64,000 nucleotides of DNA from Lunularia cruciata (lineage: Eukaryota > Streptophyta > Marchantiopsida > Lunulariales > Lunulariaceae). Below, one piece after another: positions 21,815 to 33,418 of this stretch (position 1 is the stretch's first letter; each line of letters begins with the position of its first letter). A program made the position numbers and the translations under genes. The notes beneath the pieces are model-generated. The model saw only the letters and a program-made list of their open reading frames with translations, was not told the DNA's origin and did no database searches. The DNA lies in contig OX419762.1 in the NCBI GenBank assembly GCA_948567375.1, positions 23,452,608 to 23,516,607 on the forward strand, in the 5' to 3' direction.

Positions 21815-22580
21815 AAAGACAAAGATGATGAGCCCATGATCCTTCTCTAGCAGCATCTAACAATATAGCAGGTCCCATCTAAGAATGGACCTAATGTGTA
21901 TTTTCCACCACTCTAGTGCAAGAATCACCCATCAAAGGAACGTTCTCCAAAAGGTAAGATGGAGAAACGGACTGATGAACCTGGAGATGTCGTAGTATCC
22001 GTAACATCTCCCAAAACACACCAGAACAAGGATCCTAAAGACCCAAACCGCGGCCCGTATGTGTATGTCCTTGACAGGGCTATCTTGAAATCACCAAGTG
22101 AATAGGCCCATGTCTTTCTAGGTCATGCGCCCCCAGTAAGGAAATCTCTCCTGGTAGGGCCTTCTAGTAACCTCTGACTGCTGACATCGGTAATAACTCC
22201 AGATACCAATAGGCCAAGTGTGCCACATGATGTAGAGAGAATCGCCTAACAGTCTCATCTCTCTCTACATACAAGTACCTCTGTACTCGTATACCCGCCT
22301 GTAACACCGCAGCTAGTCCGGTGCTCATCCCACCAAACAACTCCAATAGGCATATCCCCTCTATTGGATACTGCCAAGCAATGAGTGTGGTATCTAAAGA
22401 TGTCAAAGCAATTGCCTCTTGAGGCTCATCTTCACACTCATCTCCTGATGGTACGAAGGCTTCACTCCAAGCCTGCTGCACCAACTGATCTGCATGCTGC
22501 TGCAATGCCTCCTCTCAACTCTACATTGGAACATCCAAGGTGGATGGAACAATCCCACTTGTACTCCAAAGCAGAGTGTT
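21815..22580 (-). pseudogene. Retrotransposon-borne C5 DNA methyltransferase domain
   Basis: One minus frame, continuous with the protease frame, carries C5-methyltransferase motifs in order. Motif I is LLELFGGMSTGLAAVLQAGI (SAM binding; LELFGGMSTGL at 22314-22346). An acidic strand YLYVERDE follows. Motif IV has the catalytic PCQG (codons at 22068-22079), preceded by HLVIS. Motif VI is YLLENVP (ENV codons 21939-21947). Motif IX-like ILLDAAREGSWAHHLCLW comes last. ENV and the DAA..gS.AH block resemble the DRM/DNMT3-type catalytic core. Five TAG codons interrupt it (22164, 22080, 22035, 21891 and 21879 regions), so it is dead here. The domain follows the protease and would precede RT. The fusion to C2 LTR removes the last part. 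Confidence 0.85.
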
Positions 22581-23305
22581 CTACTTTGGTATTGGAGTAT
22601 CCTCTGCATGGGCGTTCCCCTCCAACAAGTCACCAGGCCAAGTAATTGCACCACTGAAAGCTAAAATTGATGCTACCATGGTCACGGACTGTAGTGATCC
22701 AAGACTGCCACTACTGAAGCGTACTGGTAGGCGACATACCTGTCCCTCACCAGACTGCCAACCAGGTCTATAAGAGGCTGTATCCTCCCAATAGTCAATG
22801 CTGAAACCCATGGGGTATAACATTGCTCCTCCAACTAGCACATCATATGACTCAGCTATTGTCGCAATAGCCTGAGCTCTCACCACCAAGCTATCAGTCG
22901 GATGACCAGGCTGAACCTGGACAACAAGCTCTCCATGTGTGATGTACTATGTCGAACCACCACCTAGAGATGTTTGGATCTGAAATGGACACCTCTCCAC
23001 ATCGGTTTTCCGTAACTCCAGACCGACAATTGCAGCCTTCCCCAACATAAGGGGTTGTGCACCAGAGTCTAACAAAAATCTCTGTGGTGTATAGACCTTT
23101 CTTGAAGGTCCCAGCAAACAAAAAATCCCCCTTTGGTTATCCAATAGGACAACACCAGCTGTAAACCGCGCTCTTTCAAAGGCCGGTCTAGCTGGCAACT
23201 CTCCTAGTCTAGCCCCTGCTGCTTGCCATAAACCACTATTTGCTGAATGGATCCCATGCTCCTCAACCAAGTTAGCTCCACTACCAACCACCTCTGCTCT
23301 AGTAG
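22581..23305 (-). pseudogene. C1 aspartic protease and linker
   Basis: The retropepsin active site is FLLDSGAQPLMLGK near 23055-23095. After a TAG at 22947-22949 the same frame continues with the C-terminal strand and linker ESYDVLVGGAMLYPMGF and TASYRPGWQSGEGQ, then LLEGNAHAEDTPIP, up to another TAG at 22581-22583. The gene begins directly at the insertion point of s1. Confidence 0.8.
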
Positions 23306-26300
23306 TGTGGTGCCCACATTTTTTGTTTTTTTCAAAATAGAGAAGAAGAAGTGTATAGAGAAGTCGGATTGCGCCTATATGGCCAAAGAAGGCAAAGAAA
23401 AGAGTCTTCGGGATGAAACCTGAAGTAAAGTGACTTTGGGTCATAAGACGAAGTACTCGAAAATGCCCTTTCAGCATACAACCCAAAGTAAGGAGGCTTT
23501 GTATCAGGGGGAGCTCAACCCGAGGTGAAGTCTAACAACCTTTCGTCGGGGCAAGAAATTCAAGAAGGGACCGTTCAAAAACCGGCGGCCCATACACGCA
23601 AAGTTTGATTGACAGTGACAGGTGCATGCAGGAGGTGTGATTTCTTGGTAGAAATTTGAAGTGAAGAAAGACAAAGAAAGCGCAACTCTATAAAAATTGA
23701 ACTTGCAACGACACAATGTTGAGTAATTTTCCTTTGCCGTTGAGAAGTACTCTAGCAAGTGATCATGGGAAGGGAAATAGAGTTGGAAACGCACTAGTGT
23801 GTAAGGGAGAAGTCGCAAGAGTGAAACCAAGAGACAGTGAGAAAGCAGGAGAGATAGGAGGAGGAAAGGAGAACTCCAAATTTGCAGTGAGAAATCATGC
23901 AATTTGGAGGTTAGATGTGATCGCAAGGATCAAAGTCTTGAGCCGACTTTGGATCACCTTCTTGGCGTAGAACTAGAATGTGAGTTTTCCAGGTTTCATG
24001 ACAAAGATCATCAAGAGCAAGTGTCTTGATGGACCCAAGGAAGAAGGGAAGAGAGGAAATCCGGCTTGCTAGACAGAGTCGGATTGGAGACTTGCACTTG
24101 AGAAGGATGCAAGCTCGGAGTAGGGGGCGACGTTCTTGGGGAAGGGAGAGATAGCCCAAGAAACCCAAGAAGTGAGGGATGCATTCTTGTCAAAGTGGAC
24201 GAAGAATGGGTACAAAGTGGAGAGTTACAAAGACCCGGTCAAGAGGGGAATTGTGAGTGCTCTGATGGAAATCCTGAAGCCAGAGAGAACAACCTATGTG
24301 ATGAAAAACCAAGTAGTGTTCTTTCACAAATTTTTTGCAGGAGAACCAATCAATTGGGCGAGGTGTTTCCATGGGAGAACGTGACAAATGGTGTGGAATC
24401 TGCAAGATAAATCGCCTCCACACTACATTGTGCCATTTGCAGCTCATTTCTACCTTGGGTTGAATTTGCTGAACTCGGCTGAGCAAACTCGGATGGTGTC
24501 GCATTTCCATCCCAATTTGAGAAAGGAGGTCGATGTAGAGGAGCAGCAATACATCTTGCAAATCAGAAGCACCAACGAGTACTACAAGAAGACGGGGAAG
24601 AATGTGGAGATAGAAGTGAGTACTCCATAATCAAAGAAGAGAAGTCGGTAGGGCAAAGCCAAAGATACAACAAAACCTTGGAAGACCAAGAGAGGAAACC
24701 CGAGGCGAGGCATGGTGGTGATCGAGTTGGAAGATGAAGACTCAAAAGCTAAAGCTGAGTGCAAGTTCAAAGACTCGGAACACGAGGAGGAGCCCGAGCT
24801 AACACTACAAAGTGGAAATATGAGTAGCGACAGTGATGAGGGTGGAGAAATGACATCGGCGCTAGCTGCTGCAAAGGAAGAAGAAGAAGTGCATGTAGAG
24901 ATCAAAACCGAGGACACCACAAAATTGGAAGATGAAGTACCCGAGGCAGAAGAGAAGAAGATCACAGTTCAGAGAGGAGTTTGCTCAAGACGCAAGGCAA
25001 AGTGTGATGCATGTCCAAGTAGCATGAAAGAAGAAGTGAATGAAAGCTTGGGGAGCAAGGCGTCAGTGCCGATACAAAGACTGTAGATAAGAAGGCAAGT
25101 ATCAGATGAAGAAGAAGTGCAAAGAGAAGAAGCTACGCAAGAAGAGGTAACCCGAGCGATGGACTCAAGTACCTACAGGAGGTGGTGTGTCCATTGCTGG
25201 TGAAGTTAGAGCATAATAAGAAGGAGATGCAGTCGACTTGTCCAAAGGTGAAGACTGTCTTGCAGTTGTTATCAAGATTAGAAGAAGAGAACTCGGGGTT
25301 GAAGAAGGGTATAACCCAAGGTAAGGAGGAAAGGGAAGTACTGCAAGCAAAGGCAGTAATGACGACTCAGGTAATTGAAGACATGAAGAGAGAAGTGAGT
25401 TATCAAGAAGATCTTGTTAGGAAGAGTGACATAGCAAGGGAAAGACAAGAAGCAGAGTATGAGATTTTGAAGCAGCAATTTGCTGATTCAAGGATAGAAG
25501 TTATCCATGCTATGGCAAGAGTAGCGGCAAAGGGTCAAGAGATAGATAGAGTGATGGAGAGCGTAGAGGAGAAGAAGCAACTCTGGCAAAGAGAGTTGGC
25601 AGCACAATATAGGGAAGAAGAAAGATTACGAGAGTTACTTCGTAATCAGGAGGAGAAGGTTGTACAGAAGGAGAAGGAGAAGGAGACGGTGAAAGTCGAG
25701 TTCGAGGTGGAATTGGCCATGTATAGGGAGGATTGGCTTGCAGATCGAGAGCGAGAAAGAAAAATGAGATTGGAGCCGTTGAAGGAGATAGTCCTCAAGA
25801 TGAACGCGATGTTGAGTACAGAGGCCAGTGTTCAAATTGAAGAAATGAGGCTGCACAAGTTGAAGTTATTGGTCAGGAGACGAGGCAAAGATAGGCAAAA
25901 GACACTAATTTGAATGCCTTGTTGATCAGTTTAAGAACTCGTGTAGACTGGAAGATCTTAGAAGTTGAGGACAATATTGCGATTAGATTAGATTTAGTGA
26001 AAATAGAGATAGATAAACTTTGGAAAGATGTTAGAGCCAAACCCAAAGTAGATAACATAGAAGTGCAGATGTCTTCGGAGTTAGAGATGGAGACATTGGA
26101 GAAGAGTGGGTTGAGAGATGAAGAGTTAGATAGATTACCCACTAGTGCAATTTCAGATCAAGAAAGAGAATTGTTGGATCTAGTAGAAGAAGTAGAAGAT
26201 ATGAAACCCAAGGATAGAGTAATAGGAAGTAAAATTACTTCGGGTTCGGGTTTGAAAGCCGATGATAAAGTAGACATCGGATCGGAGTAGAAACAGTTTT

Positions 26301-27081
26301 TTAGATATGAAGAGGCAGATATGAAGAGGCAGATATGAAGAGGTGCATTGTCATTTTGGATCTACAACTAAAGTTGTTGTAGAACAGTATAGTTGTTAGA
26401 ACTGTCACTATTTAAGAGTGGCATTCACAGTCTTATGTTGTTCAGTGCTCAAAATTTTAAGAATAGATAAAGCAAAGTGCTGTGAAGCAGTGCTCGTCAC
26501 TTGAGCTTGATTCCAAGTATCAGCTTTGTAATTGTGTTTGTGAGGGTTTGGAGAAATTCAAAGTGCAAGTCAGTGTGCTTGTTGGATGTTGGATTCCGTA
26601 GCCTTGATCTTCATCATGTGTGTTTGATCCTGAGTGAAGTGCAATCGAAGCAATGCCTTGACAGATCTGAGAGGAATTGTAGTGTTGGTAGTATTTTGCA
26701 TTTGTAAGTGCAGTGTGAGGTTGATGTGAAGCAATTTTGATTGAGGAAGTTGTGCATTCAATGGAGGGGTGGAACACAATTCTGAGGTGAAGTCATTTTG
26801 CAATGAAGTGCCATTTTTGGAGAGCCTGAATCATCACAATCAAGATTGTTTGGAAAGATTTGTTGGAGTTGTGATTAAGAAGTATTAATTTGTGACAAGA
26901 CTGCAAGTCAGTGCTTGTTACTCTCTTTTGGGTATGGTTTCTACCTAAGAGATTAAAGACAACCAAGAAGAACTAAAATTGGTTCCTTGCTTTGTATTTG
27001 GAAATTTCTGACTTGTATCTCTATGGGAACAAACTTTACTTACCCGATTACCACAAAAGTGATATTTCCCAGGTTGTCATA
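23306..27081 (+). repeat. Solo LTR s1 of family A, 3776 bases, TSD AGTAG
   Basis: Starts TGTGGTGCCC, ends GTTGTCATA, flanked by AGTAG at 23301-23305 and 27082-27086. No internal region is present, so it is the product of LTR-LTR recombination. It lies in the opposite orientation within C1, between gag and protease. TATA-like boxes are at 23689-23696 and 26409-26416. Confidence 0.92.
23716..26290 (+). pseudogene. LTR-encoded ORF in s1
   Basis: Same protein as at 9829-12402: MLSNFP start, the conserved PPHYIVPFAAHFYLGLNLL block (24418 region), acidic region, then the coiled-coil part from about 25182 ending in VDIGSE. Stops (for example near 23970, 24073, 24384, 24628 and 25086) and frame changes (25182 and 25910 are not in the first frame) show it is decayed. 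C-terminal residues remain close to other copies. Confidence 0.75.
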
Positions 27082-27086
27082 AGTAG

Positions 27087-28944
27087 TAGGAACCGCACCA
27101 TCCCTACTCTCACACAACATGGCAGCCAACTAGAATATTGGGGCTGAGTCAACTCCCAATGTAAACATGTCACTGGCCAAAAACAAAGGACGCCGCATAA
27201 TCAGCTGAGCCGCCCCCAACATCATGGTAGACTCAGTGTGTGTAGTAGCAGGTGGCTGACTAGCAGGTAGTCCATCATGTACTCCATCACCACCTACCAC
27301 ACCTGCACAGGGACGTCTAGGAACCATGGATGTTGTCTGCAATGCCTCAGATAGCGTGAAAGATTGGGGAAGTCTGACCTATCTCCCAACCTCTCCTCTT
27401 TGTGTGTCCAACTCTACTAATGCTCCTCTAAGCTCTGGAGCACGTCCTGCACTCCTAGTCACTACTGCGGATGCATCCACTTGTGTTGCTCCGCACATGA
27501 AGTCCAAAGCACCTCTATCACCAGCATATGAGGTGGAAGCCTCAGCACCCAAATCTGATCTCCTTTGAGCAATAGCCATACTAGCTAATCTTTGCTCCAG
27601 CTGCTCAATCCGAGTAGCCATAGTTGTGTCAGAAGTAAGGGCAGGTACTGCACCCCTACTAGGTGTAGATCCTCTACCTCCACCTCTACCACCTCGTCCT
27701 CTATGAACTGGAGCTCCTCTACTACCTACTATAGCAGCCCTACTACTCCGTAACTTTGGGTGTAGGAAAAAACACCGGTCACTAGTGTGACCAAATCTGT
27801 GGCAATGCTCACACTGCCTCTGTGCTAGCTGTGATGCACCAGAGGTATCAGGTCCAATGCCCTGAGTACACTCTCTCCTATGGTGAGGTCCACCACAAGT
27901 CCAACAAGCAATACCACCACTAACTGGCTGATGCTGACCCAAAAATGAGGTTAAGGGTCTAACTCCACTAGGCCCTCCACTCGCTCCATAGGATCTGGGC
28001 TGTCCAACCTGTCCTCAAAAACCAACTGGGCGTGGTGCACTTTGCTGCACTCTAGAAGAAGTCACAACCGTGGATGAGGTCTCCCTACCAAATCCAGATG
28101 TCACCACTCTCTCCTCCACCATGTTGAGCTCAATATGCTCAGCCAAACCAAAGACTATTGCCAAAGTGGGCAAAGTAGCCTGCAACAACGTAGCATCACA
28201 AACTCTACGTCACAACTCCCTATCTAGTATCCCATACCAAAACTGGACTGCTTGGGCCTCAATAACTCCCTGAGTGAAACTGATCAGCCGCCTCATGCAA
28301 GTGTATGCCCCGCGTAGGCTCTCTCCAGCCTTCCATTGGAACTCTTGCAAGCTCCTTAGCTTGTTAGTCCGCACTCCCTAGTAGTTCTACCTCAAACATA
28401 TGAAGAACTCCTCCATGGGGTTAAACCCCGGTACCACACCACCTCCTGTAGTGGTACCTCCACTTGTAGTAGCACTATCTCTAGCTAGTGCACCTCCACT
28501 AGCTCCACCAACACTACTCGAGCTAGAACTTGTGGATACTGCCAATCTACTCTTGGCCACCGAGCCTGAAGTGATGGAGACATAATGTAGAGACCAATAC
28601 TGTCTCTATAACTCAATCTCCTCCAAATGAGCTCTCCTGAACTCATGGTAGTCATCCATCGGCGGACCCTCCAAGTGCTGAAACAACCCCTTCCATGCCA
28701 TGAAAGGTGTGAACAAAGTCAGGTTCCGCATCTACTGCAGATCACACCAACTATCAAACTCATGGATGAAGTCATCCAACTCAATGGTACCCACTATACC
28801 AGAGTAAGGCCTAGGGCCTTTGGAGGCCCCATAAACCTCATCCATGTCCCACAACAACGGTGCGGACACACCAAGTGCACTCTCAACTAAATCAGCTCCT
28901 GTGTCAACTCCAACTCAGAGTCAATCTCCTCCCTCACTGGGACC
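27087..28944 (-). pseudogene. gag: C1 gag with two CCHC zinc knuckles
   Basis: The N-terminal part (from VPVREEID at 28921-28944) parallels the C2 gag but has more stops and frame changes. The C-terminal part (27942-27379) carries CWTCGGPHHRREC (27868-27906) and CEHCHRFGHTSDRC (27772-27813), then a Gly/Arg-rich RGRGGRGGGRG stretch that may bind RNA. It runs to the s1 insertion site. Confidence 0.78.
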
Positions 28945-29414
28945 TGAGATATAGGCTGATACAGAGCACCACTCTGAGTAAACCCACTATGTACCGTAGG
29001 GCTAACTCCTCTGGAATCTCCAAAGAACTCAGTCGTGACAAAGTAACCATAACAGCAAACCCAAACCACCAACTGCAACCGCAAGTGCCCCACCAAGTGC
29101 CAACACCACCAAGCACCACCCACTAATGTAACTCTAACCGAGATAACTACACTAGGAGAAAGAGCAACCTGTAACCTGCCATCATAACATGCACTCTCAC
29201 GGTCTGCAGGTCATCACTTCTTGCCTCACCGGGGAGAAACAAAGGTAGTTTAATTGGTCATCACTCCAGCCTCACCACCGAGAGCACACCAAACCACCAA
29301 CGCTCAAAAGTCATGGCACCTCACACAAACGTGGTGCACAAACAGGAAGCATAGAATGGAGGGGGTCCAATCACAAGAAATCTAAACAAAAACCCTCCAT
29401 CTCATAACACAACA
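28945..29414 (-). other. C1 leader between primer site and gag
   Basis: No gene recognised. It matches the C2 leader (20883-21388), including the short-period GTGCCAACACCACCAAGCACC text on the plus strand near 29095-29120. Confidence 0.5.
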
Positions 29415-29434
29415 CGGGACTGACTCTGCCACCA
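29415..29434 (-). other. C1 primer binding site candidate
   Basis: Minus strand TGGTGGCAGAGTCAGTCCCG, nine bases after the LTR end TGTCA. Identical to C2. Confidence 0.55.
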
Positions 29435-29443
29435 TTTGGCATT

Positions 29444-30761
29444 TGACATAAGAGAAGTTGGTATCTAAGTCCTAAGCTACCAGGATCACCAAGAATGGGA
29501 TCAAACTGCCTCTCCTAGCCAAAGCTACATGTGTATAGATAATAGTGGCACAGTCACTAGGACAACAAGGGAAGGTGGACCAGTTGGCTAGGGCACCAAT
29601 CTAGGAACAAGAGATCTAGGGGTCAAACCCTGTTGCGCACAATCTAGCAGGAAAGGCAGATTTTGCCAACCAATGACCAAGATCTACTCTAAACTAGCTA
29701 GCCTCACGCCAGCAAGCTGGCTTGCTGGCCCTTCTAGGCCTTCATAGCCCACAGCCCTATGCCTCAAAGCCCCAAAATTCAGCCAAATGAGGCCTTTCTT
29801 GTTGCCACTTCGAAACTCCTCCAAAATTGACAAAACTTCTCCAAATCTACGAAAGTCCTCCAAACTAGCAAAACTCATCCAAATCTGGCCAAAATCTGAC
29901 GTAAATCCCAACCAAAATTTGACGTAAAATCTGACGTAAACCCTAAAGATGGCTGTCCGCCAAATCCCCCACTAACTTTCCATTTGAGCCAAATCACAAA
30001 TTCATGAGAAGAGCTTCCCAACTCCACCTTCAATTTGAATTTTTGAGCCCAACTTGTAGCAAATATGCCTTCACCTCTTGAGCTCAAAATCACAACCACT
30101 GCTCAAAAATTGCTCCTTCTTTGCTCAAAAATTGGCCAGCACTTCTGCACACCGTCCGCCTAACTGCCAAATCTGCATCACTTGAACGAGCTTCTGCACA
30201 CTAGGGAAACAATGAACTTGAATCGAGCTACCACTGATCCACCGAGCTTGGAGATACCACCAACACTCACAGTTCCTGCACCCAATTTCCCCTTGACTTC
30301 ACTTCTCTGATGTTATGAGATTGCTTACCACTCTCAACTCAACTCAACTCAGATTTGTACTTGATTGGTCACTCCATAAACTGCCAACAACTGGGCACTG
30401 ATTACAATCAAGCCACACCCACTCAAGCATAGAGAATCCAGGTGACACTCGCCGGCCTCTGTCCACCATAGCCAGGAACTCGAAGGCTCAACATCAAAGA
30501 AGTGAGCTCTCTGGAGCTCACTTCAAAACTATACCCCCTAGACTTGAGCTAGCACTGAAACCCTAGCGGTACCACTAACGGCACACTTGATGGTGCGAAC
30601 GGTGCAAAGTGATGGTGGGCTCCACCGTGAAGTCAGTACCCCAAACACAAAATCTAACCGTCGGAAAGTAGTCTTTGAGAAACTGCTGAAATAACTCTAA
30701 CTACTATCATTGGAACTCTAGTGTCCGAGCATCTAGACGCGGCACTATAAATGGTGTGACA
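29444..30761 (-). repeat. C1 5' LTR, about 1.32 kb, first 100 bases probably lost
   Basis: The minus-strand sequence begins TGTCACACCATTTATAG at the joint with the element G RT gene and ends TATGTCA before the primer site. Compared with the C2 3' LTR it lacks the leading segment TGTGGCACTTTAGAG. Either the LTR is truncated or its true start is at TGTCACACC and the 100-base segment is something else. Confidence 0.6.
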
Positions 30762-31412
30762 ATATCCACTATAACCATCACTAAAACTGTACTTTTCATG
30801 ACCTGCAACCTCCTCCAAGATCTCATCAATGAATGGCAATGGGTAGTAGTCTTTCTTGGTAACAGCATTGAGCTTCTTGTAATCCACACATATCCAAAGC
30901 TTGCCATTCTTTTTCTTCACAATGACAATTGGAGACACCCATTCTGAATTCTCTACCTCAAAGATAAATCCAACTTCCTTGAGCTTATCAATCTCCTCTT
31001 TCACAACCAAAGATATTGGTGGGCTAATGCAACGTTGCTTTTGGTGGATTGGTCTTGCATGTGACTCCACCTCTATCTTGTACTCCTCCAAGGTGACTTC
31101 CTTCAAATCCTTGTAACTAAAAGCAAACACATGGATGAACTTGCGGAAAATCTCCTCAAATCTCACCTTCTCCTCCTTGGTTATATTTGGACCATACTTG
31201 AGGGTAGATAACCTTCTCTGTACCTCCTCAAGTGTCAATGGTGATTTATCTGGGTCCTTCAAAACCTCTAGCTTAGGTGCAAAATCCATAGCACACAAAG
31301 GATACACATCTGAATCAGATTCAGATTCATTCTCTTCCGTGTAAGTCTCCTCTTCCATGCTTGTGTCCACACTTGAAGCTCTTTCTTTAGAAGGAGATGG
31401 TGTATCTGAATG
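30762..31412 (-). pseudogene. Element G reverse transcriptase, N-terminal part, open frame
   Basis: An uninterrupted minus frame begins at the s2 insertion and covers an acidic linker (EEETYTEENESESDSD), PNITKEEKVRFEEIF, and the RT fingers NSEWVSPIVIVKKKNGKL, ICVDYKKLNAVTKKDYYPL and EEVAGHEKYSFSDGYSGY. It is cut at 30762, before the catalytic YxDD box. It resembles, but differs from, the family A RT. Confidence 0.85.
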
Positions 31413-31827
31413 TGTGGTACCCACATTTTTTATTTTTTTCCAAAATGGAGAAGAAGAAGTGTATAGAGAAGTCGGATTGCACCTGTATGGCCAAAGAAGG
31501 CAAAGAAAAGAGTCTTTGGGATGAAACCCGAGGTAATGTGGCTTTGGGTCATAAGGTAAAGTACTCGGACTTGCCCTGTCAGCATACAGCCCAAATTAAG
31601 AAGTCTTTGTATCGGGAGGGTGCTCAACATGAGGCGAGGACAGTGTAACAACTTTTCTTCAGGGAGAGAAATTCAAGTAGGGACCGTTCAAAAACCGGCG
31701 GTCATACGCGTGAAGTACACTTGACAATGATAGACGCATGCAAGAGGTGTGATTTCTTGGTAGAAACTCAAATTGAAGAGGGATGAAGAAGGCGCAACTC
31801 TATAAAAATTGGGCTAATGACGAAGCA

Positions 31828-33418
31828 ATGTCAAGCAATTTTCCTTTGTTGTTGAGGAGTCATCCTGCAAGAGATCGTGAGAAGGGAAGTAGAGTTGAAG
31901 ACGCATTGGTGTCTAGAGGAGAATTTGAGAGAGCTAACCCGAGAGACAGTGAGGAAAAAAGAAAGATGGGAGGAGGAAAGAAGAACTCCAAATTCACAAT
32001 GAGAAATCATGCAATTCAAAGGTTAGATGTGATTGCATGGATTGAAGTCTTGAGCTGACTTTGGATCACATTCTTGGTGTGGAATAAGAATGTTAGTTTT
32101 CTAGGATTCATGACCAAGATAGTTGAGAATAAATGTCTTGATGGCCCCAAGGAAGAGGGGAAGAAAGGAAATACGGCTTGCTGGACAGAGTCGGATTGGA
32201 GATTAGTACTTGGGAGAGAGGCAGGCACGGAGCATGGTGCCACATTCTTGGGGAAGGGAGAGGTAGCCGAAGAAACCCAAGAAGTGGGATGCATTCTCTT
32301 TGAAGCGAACAAAGAATGGGTACAAAGTAGAGAGTTACAAGGATCCGGTCAAGAGAGGGATTGTGAGTGCTCTCATGGCAATCTTGAAGCTGGAGAGAAC
32401 GACTTATGTGATGAAACACCAAGAGGTGTTCTTCCATAAGATGTTTTTAGGAGAGCCAATCAACTAGGCAAGGTACTTCTATGGGCAAACAAGGCAAATG
32501 GTGTGGAATTTGCGGGATAAGTTGCCTCCACATTACATTGTGCCATTTGCAGCACATTTCTCCCTCGGGCTGAATCTGCACAATGCGGAGCGCAACAGAA
32601 TGGTGTCGCATTTTCATCCTGACTTAAGAAAGGAGGTCGATGCAGAGGAGCAGCAATACATTCTTTAGATCCGAAGCAGTGATGCGCACTACACGTAGAC
32701 GGGGAAGAGTGCGTAGGTGGAAGTAAGTACTTTGAAGTCAAAGAAGCGGAGTTGACAAGGAGAAGGCATAGACATCAAGAAAATGAGAACTCAAAAAACC
32801 AGAAGAGGAAACCCGAGGAAAAGTATGATGGTGATCGTGTTGTCGGAAGAAGACTCGGAGGGCAAAGCCGAGTGCAAGTCTAAAGACTCAGAACGCAAGG
32901 AAGAACCCGAACTCACACTATAGAGTAAGGATACGAGTAGTGACAACGGTGAAGGCAGGGAGATGACGTTGGTACCCACGGCAGAAGAAGAAGTTTGGAT
33001 GGAGCTCGAGGAAGAGAGTAACGTGAAGTTAGAAGACAAAGTGCCCGAGCAGGAGGAGAAGAAGATTACCATTTAGAGAGGAGTTTGGTCCTGGCAAAAT
33101 GCAAAGTGGAAAGCGGGTCCAAGCAAGGCAAGGGAAGAGGAGAATGCCAGTTTGGGGAGTGAAGCGTCCATTCCGATATGACAACTTGTGGAGAAGACGG
33201 CGAGTATCGAGAGAAGAAGAGGTAAAGAAGGACATCACTCCACAAGTCAAAATAGTTGCAAGTGATAGAGTGGAGTACATGTGCAAAGTTTTGTGTCCTC
33301 TATTGGTGAAATTGGAACACAAGAAGAAGGAGATGAAGTTGAAGTGTTTGGAGGTGAAGACTGTATTGCAAGTATTAGCACAACTAGAAGAAGAGAACTC
33401 GGAGTTGATGAAGAGTAT
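31828..33418 (+). pseudogene. LTR-encoded ORF of s2, first part
   Basis: Begins MSSNFP, with MGGGKKNSKF downstream, then the conserved domain in several pieces with many stops and frame changes. It ends in LEEENSELMKSI exactly where A2 enters. The second part continues at 46841. Confidence 0.75.

Larger units (their letters stand above)
21815..30761 (-). mobile_element. Family C gypsy element C1 (gag, protease, DNA methyltransferase)
   Basis: Minus strand order: LTR (30761-29444), primer site, gag with two zinc knuckles, [solo LTR s1], aspartic protease, methyltransferase domain. The 3' part is missing beyond the methyltransferase, where the sequence passes into the C2 LTR. It interrupts the RT gene of element G at 30761/30762. 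Removing s1 makes gag and protease adjacent. Confidence 0.82.

Noticed and set aside
22164-22505. Possible SAM-dependent methyltransferase of host origin
   Set aside because: The frame is continuous with the retroviral-type protease upstream and flanked by element C sequence, so it belongs to the retrotransposon.
28860-29126. Plus-strand Gln/Pro-rich frame near the C1 leader
   Set aside because: It lies over the family C leader and gag start on the other strand and shows no family motif.
30762-30768. Target duplication for C1 insertion in element G
   Set aside because: The other end of C1 is lost, so no duplication can be compared.
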